A stretch of 22,405 bases of DNA, taken from NCBI GenBank assembly GCA_035547155.1, contig DASZVJ010000176.1:1-22405 (forward strand). Reading direction: 5' to 3'. The notes under the pieces were generated by a model, which was given only the letters and a program-made list of their open reading frames with translations, made no database searches and had not been told where the DNA came from. Of the stretch, positions 1-7,108 are shown piece after piece. Origin of the DNA: CAZNMF01 sp035547155 (GTDB lineage Bacteria; Acidobacteriota; Vicinamibacteria; Vicinamibacterales; SCN-69-37). Made by a program: the position numbers and the translations under genes. How positions within the stretch are numbered: position 1 is the first letter of the stretch; the number at the start of each line of letters is the position of its first letter.

Positions 1-1
1 C

Positions 2-580
2 GATCGCCTGCGCTTCGTCGCCGAGCGCGCCGAGCTGGGCGAAGCGCGCGAGGCGCTCTTCGCCGTGACGATTCCCGAACGGCCCGGCGCGTTCCGCGAG
101 TTCTGCGCGACGATCGGACGGCGCGTCGTCACCGAGTTCAACTACCGGCTCAGCGGACGGCGTGACGCGCACATCTTCGTCGGCATCGCCACCGAGTCGC
201 ACGCCGACGCCGAAGCCATCGGCGCACTGCTCCGCGCGAAAGGCTATGCGACGACGGACCTGACGGACAACGAGCTGGCGAAGCTGCACGTGCGACACAT
301 GGTCGGCGGCCGCAGCGCGGAAGTACGGCACGAGCAGATCTGCCGCTTCGAATTCCCCGAACGTCCAGGTGCGCTGATGCGTTTCCTCGAGCAGCTCGGC
401 GGCCGCTGGAACATCAGCCTCTTCCACTACCGCAATCATGGCGCCGACTTCGGCCGCGTGCTGGCGGGCTTCGAAGTTCCGGCTGCCGACGACGCCGCGT
501 TCGGGGCGTTTCTCGACACGCTCGGCTACGGCTACCAGCGCGAGCGCGGCAATGCCGCGTACGAGCTGTTTCTTTCGTAG
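2..580 (+). CDS. ilvA: Threonine ammonia-lyase, biosynthetic (C-terminal part; start lies outside window)
   Basis: The frame is open from base 2 and encodes the last 192 residues of biosynthetic threonine deaminase. That PLP enzyme converts threonine to 2-oxobutanoate at the entry to isoleucine synthesis. The catalytic PLP domain lies upstream of the window. What is visible is the allosteric part: two ACT-like subdomains, each opening with the same signature (VTIPERPGAF near the start and FEFPERPGAL in the middle), joined by LHVRHMVGGR. It ends in an AYELFLS tail like that of long, isoleucine-sensitive IlvA enzymes; short catabolic forms lack this region. The TAG stop is the first part of a GC-rich hairpin repeat. 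No isoleucine-pathway genes follow, so it appears to be the last gene of its unit. Confidence 0.93.
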   Translation, partial: DRLRFVAERAELGEAREALFAVTIPERPGAFREFCATIGRRVVTEFNYRLSGRRDAHIFVGIATESHADAEAIGALLRAKGYATTDLTDNELAKLHVRHMVGGRSAEVRHEQICRFEFPERPGALMRFLEQLGGRWNISLFHYRNHGADFGRVLAGFEVPAADDAAFGAFLDTLGYGYQRERGNAAYELFLS

Positions 581-603
581 GGGCCGCCCCTTGTGGCGGC
601 CCC
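577..603 (+). repeat. GC-rich hairpin repeat, family A copy 1 (contains the ilvA stop)
   Basis: The copy begins GTAGGGG. It has 9-bp arms GGGGCCGCC (580-588) and GGCGGCCCC (595-603) around the loop CCTTGT. Bases 578-580 (TAG) are the ilvA stop codon. The stem could act as a 3'-end processing or termination structure, but there is no T-tract after it. Confidence 0.85.
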
Positions 604-620
604 GGCGCGCGACGATCTTC

Positions 621-642
621 GGGCGCCCACAAGGGGCGCCCC
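621..642 (-). repeat. GC-rich hairpin repeat, family A copy 2 (opposite orientation)
   Basis: The arms are GGGCGCCC (621-628) and GGGCGCCC (634-641), separated by ACAAG, which is the reverse complement of the CTTGT loop seen in other copies. It faces copy 1, so the two form a convergent pair like REP/BIME units. The GTAG end is degraded to GTCG. Confidence 0.8.
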
Positions 643-684
643 GACGACCGAGTGAACAAGACGGCGCCTGAATCTGAATCGGCC

Positions 685-711
685 GTAGGCGCCGCCCTTG
701 TGGCGGCCCAC
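685..711 (+). repeat. GC-rich hairpin repeat, family A copy 3
   Basis: It begins GTAGGCGCCGCC, followed by the CTTGT loop and GGCGGCC. This is the same layout as copy 1 with a few substitutions. It carries the GTAG end although no gene stops here, which suggests GTAG belongs to the element itself. Confidence 0.8.
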
Positions 712-767
712 GATCGGCAGACCGCGGACCGCGGCCTGCAGCCCGTTATACCTGTCGAAACCCCACG

Positions 768-792
768 CGCGTGTCACGGTGCGCGACACGCG
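768..792. promoter_or_regulatory. Inverted repeat in the leader region of the creatininase-GH2 pair
   Basis: A perfect 8-bp inverted repeat, CGCGTGTC (768-775) and GACACGCG (785-792), is separated by 9 bases. It lies about 155 bp before the creatininase start. It could be an operator or an mRNA hairpin. In DNA this rich in CG such repeats also arise by chance, so the call is weak. Confidence 0.25.
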
Positions 793-947
793 TGTTTCCG
801 CCGAAAGTCGCGTCGTTCCGTCGCACACGCGCGTTCGAGCCCGAAATCACGGCCGATCGCGTGCCGTTTGGACTACGATGCTCGGACATCACGCGTCCAC
901 GCGCGCATCGATCGCGAAGGGCGGACGCACGGATCGAGCGAGCAATC

Positions 948-2012
948 ATGGCGAAGACACGACGAGCGAAGACGACCGAGATCGAGACCGATAACTACGG
1001 AGGCGGCGGTGCGACCGGCACGTCGCAAGGTGCCGCCGGCGTCGTCGCGTGGGACAAGCGGCAGCGCGCGAGCGGCGCCTCGAAGCACATCAAGCCGAGC
1101 TATCAGGACGAGTCGCATGCGCCCCGGCGCGCGACGCTCGACAAGCTGAAGCTGCCGTCCTACTGCCTCGGCGATCTCTGCGCGGCCGACGTCAAGGAAT
1201 ATCTGAAATACAGCGACACGATCCTCATCCCGAAGGCGTCGCTCGAGCAGCACGGCCCGCATCTGCCGCTCTACTGCGACTCGATCTCGAGCACCGAGGT
1301 TGCACGTCGCGCGGGTGAAAAGGCCGGCATCCTCTACACGCCGACGCTGTGGCTCGGCTACAGCCCACAGCACATGAAGGCCGCCGGATCCGGCGCGGGC
1401 TCGATGACGCTGCGCGTCGAGACGTACCTGAACCTGCTCTACGACATGGGCCGCAGCCTCATCCATCACGGCTTCAACCGGATCATCTTCGTCAACGGTC
1501 ACGGCTCGAACGTCAAGGTCGTCGATCCCGTGCTGCGCAAGCTGCGCAACGAGACGGGCGCGCTCATCGCGTACTACAAGCCGTACGCGGAACGCTATCT
1601 CGGCATGCTCAAGGACGTGCTCGAAGGTCCGACGGAGGAGACGCCGGGCTGGCACGCGGGCGAGCTCGAGACGTCGCAGTGCCTCTGCCACAACGAGAAG
1701 ATCGTGCGCATGGATCGCGCGGTCATGGACCAGGCGCACGCGCCGAAGTACATGACGAAGGAATGGAAGAAGAAGGACGGCATGCCCGACCTCGAGTTCC
1801 AGGGCTATCAGTACTTCAACATGCCGTTCGAGCACGACGAGTTCACCGACAGCGGCATCATGGGCAATCCGTTCCGCGGCGCCGCCTACAAAGGTGAGAT
1901 CGCCTTCAACCGCTTCGCGAACCATCTGATCGACGCGGTCCACGAGTTCGAGCAGGTGAAGCTCACGGTCAAGAACCGCGACTGGACCGCGGGCAAGACG
2001 ATGGGCGACTGA
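948..2012 (+). CDS. Creatininase-family amidohydrolase
   Basis: This 354-residue protein belongs to the creatininase/MftE metal-dependent amidohydrolase family. Family members hydrolyse cyclic or linear amides such as creatinine; the substrate here is unknown. Visible metal-site motifs are EQHGPHLPLYCDS (E100, H102, D111), NGHGSN (H185) and WHAGELETS (E239). Ahead of the first motif is an N-terminal extension of about 65 residues compared with classic creatininases. It is Lys/Arg and Gly rich and has no signal peptide, so a cytoplasmic location is likely. I chose ATG 948 because everything upstream in this frame is non-conserved and arginine rich. A clear ribosome binding site is not visible. 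The stop sits one base before the GTG of the GH2 gene, so the two are almost certainly co-transcribed and translationally coupled. Confidence 0.85.
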   Translation: MAKTRRAKTTEIETDNYGGGGATGTSQGAAGVVAWDKRQRASGASKHIKPSYQDESHAPRRATLDKLKLPSYCLGDLCAADVKEYLKYSDTILIPKASLEQHGPHLPLYCDSISSTEVARRAGEKAGILYTPTLWLGYSPQHMKAAGSGAGSMTLRVETYLNLLYDMGRSLIHHGFNRIIFVNGHGSNVKVVDPVLRKLRNETGALIAYYKPYAERYLGMLKDVLEGPTEETPGWHAGELETSQCLCHNEKIVRMDRAVMDQAHAPKYMTKEWKKKDGMPDLEFQGYQYFNMPFEHDEFTDSGIMGNPFRGAAYKGEIAFNRFANHLIDAVHEFEQVKLTVKNRDWTAGKTMGD

Positions 2013-2013
2013 C

Positions 2014-3900
2014 GTGATGCGGCGCCTTCGATGGTCGATCGCCGCGAGCGCGTGTCTCGCGCTCGTGTGGCTCGCGCCCGCTCAGTTCGCGCGCGCGATC
2101 GCGCGTGATGCGACGGCAGCCGACGCGCAGGCGCCTGCCGCAATTCCCCGCCCAGAGCTGCCGCGTCCGGACTTCGCACGTCAGGACTGGCGCACGCTCA
2201 ACGGCCGCTGGGACTTCGCGTTCGATGACGACGATCGCGGCCTGCGCGAGCGATGGTTCGACGGTGCGCACGCGTTCTCTCGAACGATCCTCGTCCCTTA
2301 CACCTTTCAATCGAAGCTGAGCGGCATCGCGGATACGGCGTTCCACGACGTCGTCTGGTATCGCCGATCGATCGCGGTCCCGGCCGAGTGGCGCAATCGC
2401 CGCGTGCTGCTGAACTTCGGGGCCGTCGACTATGAGGCGACCGTCTGGGTCAACGGCGAGCACGCCGGCGATCACACGGGCGGACACGTCGGATTCTCGC
2501 TCGACATCACCGATCACCTGAAGCCCACCGACAACGTCGTCGTCGTGCGCGTCTACGATCCCGGCACCGATCGCACGATCCCACGCGGCAAGCAGTACTG
2601 GCAGCCGGCGTCCGCATCGATCTTCTACACGCGCACGACGGGGCTATGGCAGCCGGTATGGATCGAAGCGGCCGGCGCCACGCGGATCGCGGCCATCCGC
2701 ATCACGCCGGACATCGATCGCGCGCAGGCCACTATCGCGGTCGATCTCGCATCGGCATCACAAGCAACGACACCGACTCGCGCGCCGCTCACGCTGCGCG
2801 TCACGGCGACGCTCGACGGCGTCGTCCAGGCGTCGTCCGAAACGACGATCACGACATCGAGCGCGTCGGCCGTGCTCGCGCTGCCGAACCAGCGTCTGTG
2901 GTCGCCGGATCGCCCCACGCTCTACGACATCAAGCTCGAGCTCGTCTCGAACGGCGCGGTGATCGATCGCGTCGACAGCTACTTCGGCCAGCGGAAGATC
3001 GCGTTTCACGACGGCCAGATGTATCTGAACAACGCGCCGTACTTCCTCCGCTTCGCGCTCGATCAGGGCTACTGGCCCGAGAGCGTGCTGACGCCGCCGT
3101 CCGACGAGGCGATCCAGTACGACATCAAGATGACGAAGGCGTTCGGCCTCAACGGCGTGCGCAAGCACCAGAAGGCCGAAGATCCACGCTTTCTCTATTA
3201 CGCCGACAAGATGGGCCTGCTCGTGTGGGGCGAGATGGCCAACGCGCAGGAGTACAGCCCTGAGTACGCCGCGCGGTTCACGCGCGAGTGGCAGGAGATC
3301 GTCGCGCGCGACTACAACCATCCTGCCATCGTCGCGTGGGTGCCGATCAACGAGAGTTGGGGCGTGCCGCAGATCCTCACGAACGCCGAGCAGCAGGCGC
3401 ACGCGAAGGCGCTGTATCAGCTGATCAAGTCGCTCGATCCGACGCGGCCCGTCGTCGACAACGATGGCTGGGAGCACACGAGCGACACGGACATCCTGAC
3501 GCTGCACGATTACGCGCGGACCGGCGATCTGCTGGCGAAGAAGTACGAGAGTCTACGGACCGATCCGTCGCACATTCCACGCAACGGCCGCGACGCGCTC
3601 GTCTTCGGCGCCGCGTACAATGGCACGCCGTTCATGCTCACGGAGTTCGGCGGCATCGCGTACCGCATCGGCGCGCCTGGAACGGCGAACGAATGGGGCT
3701 ACAGCGGCATCGAGACGTCGCGCGAGGCGTTCCTCGCGCGGCTCGACGGCCTCGTCAAGGCGATCCGTCAGAATCCCGTCTGGGCCGGCTTCTGCTACAC
3801 CCAGCTCACCGACGTCGAGCAGGAGATCAACGGGCTGATGACCTTCGATCGCAAGCCCAAGGTCGATCCCGACGAGTACCGCAAGATTTTCGCGCAGTGA
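2014..3900 (+). CDS. Secreted glycoside hydrolase family 2 (beta-galactosidase/glucuronidase-like)
   Basis: This 628-residue retaining beta-glycosidase has an N-terminal signal peptide: Arg residues at 3-6, a hydrophobic stretch at 8-22 and a likely cleavage site near 28-39. It is followed by the GH2 jelly-roll sugar-binding domain (about 57-220), an Ig-like domain (about 225-320) and a TIM barrel (about 325-628). Catalytic residues are visible: the acid/base E447 in WVPINESWG and the nucleophile E544 in FMLTEFGG. The protein ends with the barrel and has no extra C-terminal modules, so it is the short type, not LacZ length. The start could be GTG 2014 or ATG 2017, which follow the upstream TGA directly (TGACGTGATG). 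GH2 specificity cannot be read from sequence; galactoside, glucuronide and mannoside are all possible. It probably acts in the periplasm or outside the cell. Confidence 0.9.
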   Translation: MMRRLRWSIAASACLALVWLAPAQFARAIARDATAADAQAPAAIPRPELPRPDFARQDWRTLNGRWDFAFDDDDRGLRERWFDGAHAFSRTILVPYTFQSKLSGIADTAFHDVVWYRRSIAVPAEWRNRRVLLNFGAVDYEATVWVNGEHAGDHTGGHVGFSLDITDHLKPTDNVVVVRVYDPGTDRTIPRGKQYWQPASASIFYTRTTGLWQPVWIEAAGATRIAAIRITPDIDRAQATIAVDLASASQATTPTRAPLTLRVTATLDGVVQASSETTITTSSASAVLALPNQRLWSPDRPTLYDIKLELVSNGAVIDRVDSYFGQRKIAFHDGQMYLNNAPYFLRFALDQGYWPESVLTPPSDEAIQYDIKMTKAFGLNGVRKHQKAEDPRFLYYADKMGLLVWGEMANAQEYSPEYAARFTREWQEIVARDYNHPAIVAWVPINESWGVPQILTNAEQQAHAKALYQLIKSLDPTRPVVDNDGWEHTSDTDILTLHDYARTGDLLAKKYESLRTDPSHIPRNGRDALVFGAAYNGTPFMLTEFGGIAYRIGAPGTANEWGYSGIETSREAFLARLDGLVKAIRQNPVWAGFCYTQLTDVEQEINGLMTFDRKPKVDPDEYRKIFAQ

Positions 3901-3988
3901 ACGATGCGCCGCGCGGTCATGCGCACCACCGCGCATCGCCGTGCATGCCACATTAAAGATCAGACCACTTCGCGTCGATTGACGCTGC

Positions 3989-5242
3989 ATGGGCGCCGCC
4001 CATCGCATCCTGTTCGTGGACGACGAGGCCAGCATCCTGGACGGGCTGCAGAACCTGCTGCACAAGCAGCGGCACGTCTGGGACATGGTGTTCTCGCAGG
4101 GCGGCGAGGCCGCCCTCGCCGAGCTCCAGAAAGCGCCGTTCGACGTCATCATCTCCGACATGCGCATGCCGGGCATGGACGGCGCGACGCTGCTCACCGC
4201 CGTCCGCGAAGCCTATCCCGACGTCGCGCGCATCGTGTTGTCCGGACAAGCCGAGCGTGAGTCGCTCGTACGCGCCCTGCCGGTCGCGCATCAATTTCTG
4301 AGCAAGCCGTGCGACGGCGACGTCCTGCGCGTCGTCATCGAGCGCGCGTGCCGGCTGCAGAAGCTGCTGCGCGACGAGTCCATCCGCAAGGCCGTCGGCA
4401 AGCTCGACGCGCTGCCGTCGGCCGCGCACATCTATCGTGAGCTCACCGAGGCGCTGTCGAATCCCAACGTCGGCCTGGCTGATGTCGCCGCGATCGTCGA
4501 GCGCGATCCGGCGATGTCGGCGAAAGTGCTGCAGCTCGTCAACTCCGCCTATTTCGGTCTCGCGAAGCGCGTGACATCGATCGCGCAGGCGATGGTCTTT
4601 CTCGGCTCCGACACGATGAAGGGTCTCGTGCTGACCTCGCAGGTCTTCTCGATGCTCGAGACGCAGCCGCTGCCGGGCCTGTCGATCGACGATCTCCAGC
4701 AGCACTCGCTGATGACGGCGCGTCTCGCCAAGCGTCTCGTGTCCAGCCAGCGCGTCGCTGATGATGCGTTCACGGCGGCGCTGCTGCACGACATCGGTCA
4801 GATTGCACTGGCTGTCGGCGTCCGCGATCGCTATGCAGAGATTCTGCGCGACGCTCGCTCGAGCCTGCGGCCGCTCCAGGAGCTCGAGTACGAACGGCTC
4901 GGCGTGTCGCACGCCGAGGTCGGCGCGTATCTGCTCGGCGTGTGGGGACTGCCCTTCTCGGTCATCGAGGCGGTCGCGTATCACCATCGTCCGAGCGCCG
5001 TCGAAGCCGGCGATCGCGAAGTGATCGCGGCGGTGCACGTCGCGGACACGATCGTCGAGGCCGGCGATTCGGCCGATCCCGGTGCCACGACGGGCCTCGA
5101 TGTGGCGTTTCTCGATGCGAGCGGCTGGGCAGCCGCCGTACCCAAGGCGCGGGAATGGACGGCGACCGCGCGCGCCGCGTCTGGCGAATCGGCGCCGTTC
5201 CGCCGCGGACCTCGCGGTGCGTCGACCTCACGAGGCCACTGA
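3989..5242 (+). CDS. Response regulator with REC and HDOD domains
   Basis: This 417-residue cytoplasmic regulator has a receiver domain at about 5-125, with acidic pocket D11/D12, phosphorylation site D57 in IISDMRMPG and conserved K106 in SKPC. An HDOD domain follows at about 141-340 (LPSAAHIYRELTEAL, VLQLVNSAYFG). The region ALLHDIG (264-270) keeps an HD pair, although HDOD proteins generally lack the complete phosphohydrolase site. HDOD proteins usually act as scaffolds in signalling, often linked to c-di-GMP or motility control. The tail (about 390-417) is low complexity. The start at ATG 3989 puts the REC domain six residues in; no clear ribosome binding site is seen. The stop overlaps a possible ATG of the REC-EAL gene (TGATG). 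A close paralogue lies on the other strand at 9730-10938. Confidence 0.9.
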   Translation: MGAAHRILFVDDEASILDGLQNLLHKQRHVWDMVFSQGGEAALAELQKAPFDVIISDMRMPGMDGATLLTAVREAYPDVARIVLSGQAERESLVRALPVAHQFLSKPCDGDVLRVVIERACRLQKLLRDESIRKAVGKLDALPSAAHIYRELTEALSNPNVGLADVAAIVERDPAMSAKVLQLVNSAYFGLAKRVTSIAQAMVFLGSDTMKGLVLTSQVFSMLETQPLPGLSIDDLQQHSLMTARLAKRLVSSQRVADDAFTAALLHDIGQIALAVGVRDRYAEILRDARSSLRPLQELEYERLGVSHAEVGAYLLGVWGLPFSVIEAVAYHHRPSAVEAGDREVIAAVHVADTIVEAGDSADPGATTGLDVAFLDASGWAAAVPKAREWTATARAASGESAPFRRGPRGASTSRGH

Positions 5243-5283
5243 TGCCACCGGAACGCCGCCGCGGGCGGGAAAAGAACCTCAAC

Positions 5284-6420
5284 ATGCCGTACGCACTGTT
5301 CGTCGACGACGAGGCGAGCATCCTCGACGGCATCTCCATGGCGCTGCACGGACGCGATCTGCGCATCCTCACCGCCGCGACGCCGCACGCGGCCTTCGAG
5401 CTGCTCTCGCGCGAGCCGGTCGGCGTCGTCGTCAGCGACGAACAGATGCCGGCGATGTCCGGCACGGAGTTCCTGACGGAGGTGCGGCGCCGGCATCCGG
5501 AAGTCGTGCGCATGGTGCTCAGCGGGACGATGGATCCACGGACGATCTCGCGGGCGGTCAACGAGGCGGGCGTGTTCCGCTATCTGCTCAAGCCGTGCAC
5601 GCCGGCGGATCTCGGCTTGGCGGTCGAACAGGCGCTCGAGGCGCACGTCGTGCACAAGTCCGGCGCACAGCCGAAGCGCCGCGACGTCGACATCGACGAA
5701 GCGCTGAAGCGGCTGCATATGGTGATGCAGCCGATCTACGCCAGCCGCGGCGGTGAAGTGTTTGCGCACGAAGCGCTGGTGCGGCTGCCCGAAGACATGC
5801 ACGCGAGCGCGGGCGATCTGCTCGATGCTGCGGACGCGAGCGGGCGGCTGTGGGAAGTCGAGCGCGCGATTCGTGCGAGCATCGCGAGCGTCATCCAGAC
5901 GCGGCCGGGCGGCAGCAGCCTGTTCGTCAATCTCCATCCGCGATCGCTGCTCGATCCACAGCTCTACGCGACGCGCGATCCGCTCGCGCCGCGCGCCGAT
6001 GCCATCGTGCTCGAGATCACCGAGCGCGGGTCGCTCGAGGAAGTCGACGATCTCCGCCAGCGCGTCACGTCGCTGCGCGCGCTCGGCTATCGCATTGCAA
6101 TCGACGACATGGGATCCGGCTATTCGGGTCTGACCGCGTTCACGACGATCCTGCCGGATTTCGTGAAATTCGATCGCGAGCTGATCCGCGCGATGCACAG
6201 CACGCCGTCGAAGCACAAGCTCGTGCGATCGATCGCCGCCGTCTGCCGCGAGCTCAACATCACGACGGTCGCCGAAGGCGTCGAGGATCAGAACGACCTG
6301 CTCGCCGCGCGCGAGATGGGCTGCAACCTGCTGCAGGGCTATCTGCTCGGCCGCCCGGCCGAGGCGTTCTGCACCGTCGCGTCGTCGCTCTGCGGACCGA
6401 CGAAGGTGAAGACGGCGTGA
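5284..6420 (+). CDS. Response regulator with EAL domain (c-di-GMP phosphodiesterase)
   Basis: This 378-residue protein has a receiver domain at about 1-120 (DDE at 8-10, phosphorylation site D52 in VVVSDEQMP, K103 in LLKPC) and an EAL domain at about 143-365. The residues expected for c-di-GMP hydrolysis are present: E163-A-L, N216 in FVNLHP, E244 in LEITE, D274/D275 in IDDMGSGYS, K295 in VKFDR, E331 in AEGVE and Q351 in LQGYLLGRP. It is therefore predicted active, cleaving c-di-GMP to pGpG under phosphorelay control. I prefer ATG 5284 because the REC fold begins there and a purine-rich GGGAAAAG precedes it. ATG 5242, which overlaps the previous stop as TGATG, would add 14 basic, non-conserved residues. 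It is probably co-transcribed with the REC-HDOD gene. Confidence 0.9.
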   Translation: MPYALFVDDEASILDGISMALHGRDLRILTAATPHAAFELLSREPVGVVVSDEQMPAMSGTEFLTEVRRRHPEVVRMVLSGTMDPRTISRAVNEAGVFRYLLKPCTPADLGLAVEQALEAHVVHKSGAQPKRRDVDIDEALKRLHMVMQPIYASRGGEVFAHEALVRLPEDMHASAGDLLDAADASGRLWEVERAIRASIASVIQTRPGGSSLFVNLHPRSLLDPQLYATRDPLAPRADAIVLEITERGSLEEVDDLRQRVTSLRALGYRIAIDDMGSGYSGLTAFTTILPDFVKFDRELIRAMHSTPSKHKLVRSIAAVCRELNITTVAEGVEDQNDLLAAREMGCNLLQGYLLGRPAEAFCTVASSLCGPTKVKTA

Positions 6421-7088
6421 ATGGGTCGGATGGGCGCGAGCCGTCGTGGCTCCGCGACGCGCGACGTCCCGCGAATGCCATCAAGAGATGGCTGCGCGGG
6501 TTTTCTCACACACGCCTGCTCGATCTCGCCCCGGCGTTGGGAGAAAAGCAGATCGAGAATTGCCAACTGCTGAGCAACCGGTTCGCGATTCTCGAGAGAA
6601 TGAAGACGGGCGGCGTGGTCGCGGAAGTGGGTGTGCAGACCGGGACGTTTTCGCGTCGCATTCTCGAGACGTGCGCCCCCGCCAAGCTGCACTTGCTTGA
6701 CATCGATCTGCGCAGCCACTCGATCGGCGAGAAGTTCAAAACGGAAGTCGCTTCTGGCGTCGTGGAGCTGCACGAGGGAGATTCCTCGTCGATCCTTCGG
6801 GCCTTTCCGGACAACTACTTCGATTTCATCTACGTCGACGCCGACCATAGCTACCAAGGGGTCAAACGAGACATCGCGGCCGGAGCGTCGAAGGTCAAGC
6901 GCGATGGATTTCTGCTCTTCAACGACTACACCTACTGGTCTCCCGTCGAGAACGTCACGTACGGCGTCGTTCGGGCGGTGAACGAGCTGTGCATCGAAGA
7001 CGATTGGGGGATGGCCTATTTTGCGCTGGCAAACTACATGTATTGCGACGTGGCCCTTCAACGCCGCAACACGCCGCCGGAAAGCTGA
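6417..7088 (+). CDS. Class I SAM-dependent methyltransferase (Methyltransf_24-like)
   Basis: This 223-residue protein has a Rossmann methyltransferase fold: motif I VVAEVGVQTGTFS (67-79) for SAM binding, an acidic end of strand 2 (LLDID, 93-97), and the family hallmark FIYVDADHSY (137-146) followed by LLFNDYTYW (166-174). Such enzymes often modify sugars or cell-surface glycans; the substrate here is unknown. The GTG start at 6417 overlaps the REC-EAL stop in GTGA, which indicates coupling. The conserved region NRFAILERM (54-62) lies upstream of the next Met, so a start at 6600 would cut the fold. Its base composition looks less GC-rich than its neighbours, which may mean later acquisition. 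The gene converges on the permease gene, with 20 bp between them. Confidence 0.82.
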   Translation: MNGSDGREPSWLRDARRPANAIKRWLRGFSHTRLLDLAPALGEKQIENCQLLSNRFAILERMKTGGVVAEVGVQTGTFSRRILETCAPAKLHLLDIDLRSHSIGEKFKTEVASGVVELHEGDSSSILRAFPDNYFDFIYVDADHSYQGVKRDIAAGASKVKRDGFLLFNDYTYWSPVENVTYGVVRAVNELCIEDDWGMAYFALANYMYCDVALQRRNTPPES

Positions 7089-7108
7089 ACGAACCGGACG
7101 GCCACGGT

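Larger units (their letters stand above)
581..947. other. 367-bp intergenic region between ilvA and the creatininase-family gene
   Basis: No convincing gene is visible here; the frames that stay open read as arginine-rich GC artefacts. The first 130 bp hold three family A repeats (577-603, 621-642, 685-711). Further down there is an 8-bp inverted repeat, CGCGTGTC at 768-775 and GACACGCG at 785-792, inside a CG-rich stretch. A promoter for the downstream genes is expected here, but I cannot assign -35/-10 boxes with any confidence. Confidence 0.6.

Noticed and set aside
577..603. Classical rho-independent terminator after ilvA (and at 20285-20310)
   Set aside because: The stems are strong but no T-run follows in either case; kept as repeats with a possible 3'-end function.
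577..711. CRISPR array or small RNA gene after ilvA
   Set aside because: The three hairpin copies differ in orientation and spacing (about 18 and 42 bases) and have no regular spacers; they fit REP-like repeats better.
3901..3988. Small gene or promoter in the 88-bp gap before the plus-strand REC-HDOD gene
   Set aside because: Only a 6-bp ATGCGC/GCGCAT inverted repeat is visible; no start with a ribosome site and no clear sigma boxes.
4942..5241. Extension of the REC-EAL frame upstream to 4942
   Set aside because: It overlaps the HDOD coding region out of frame and adds only Arg/Gly-rich residues.
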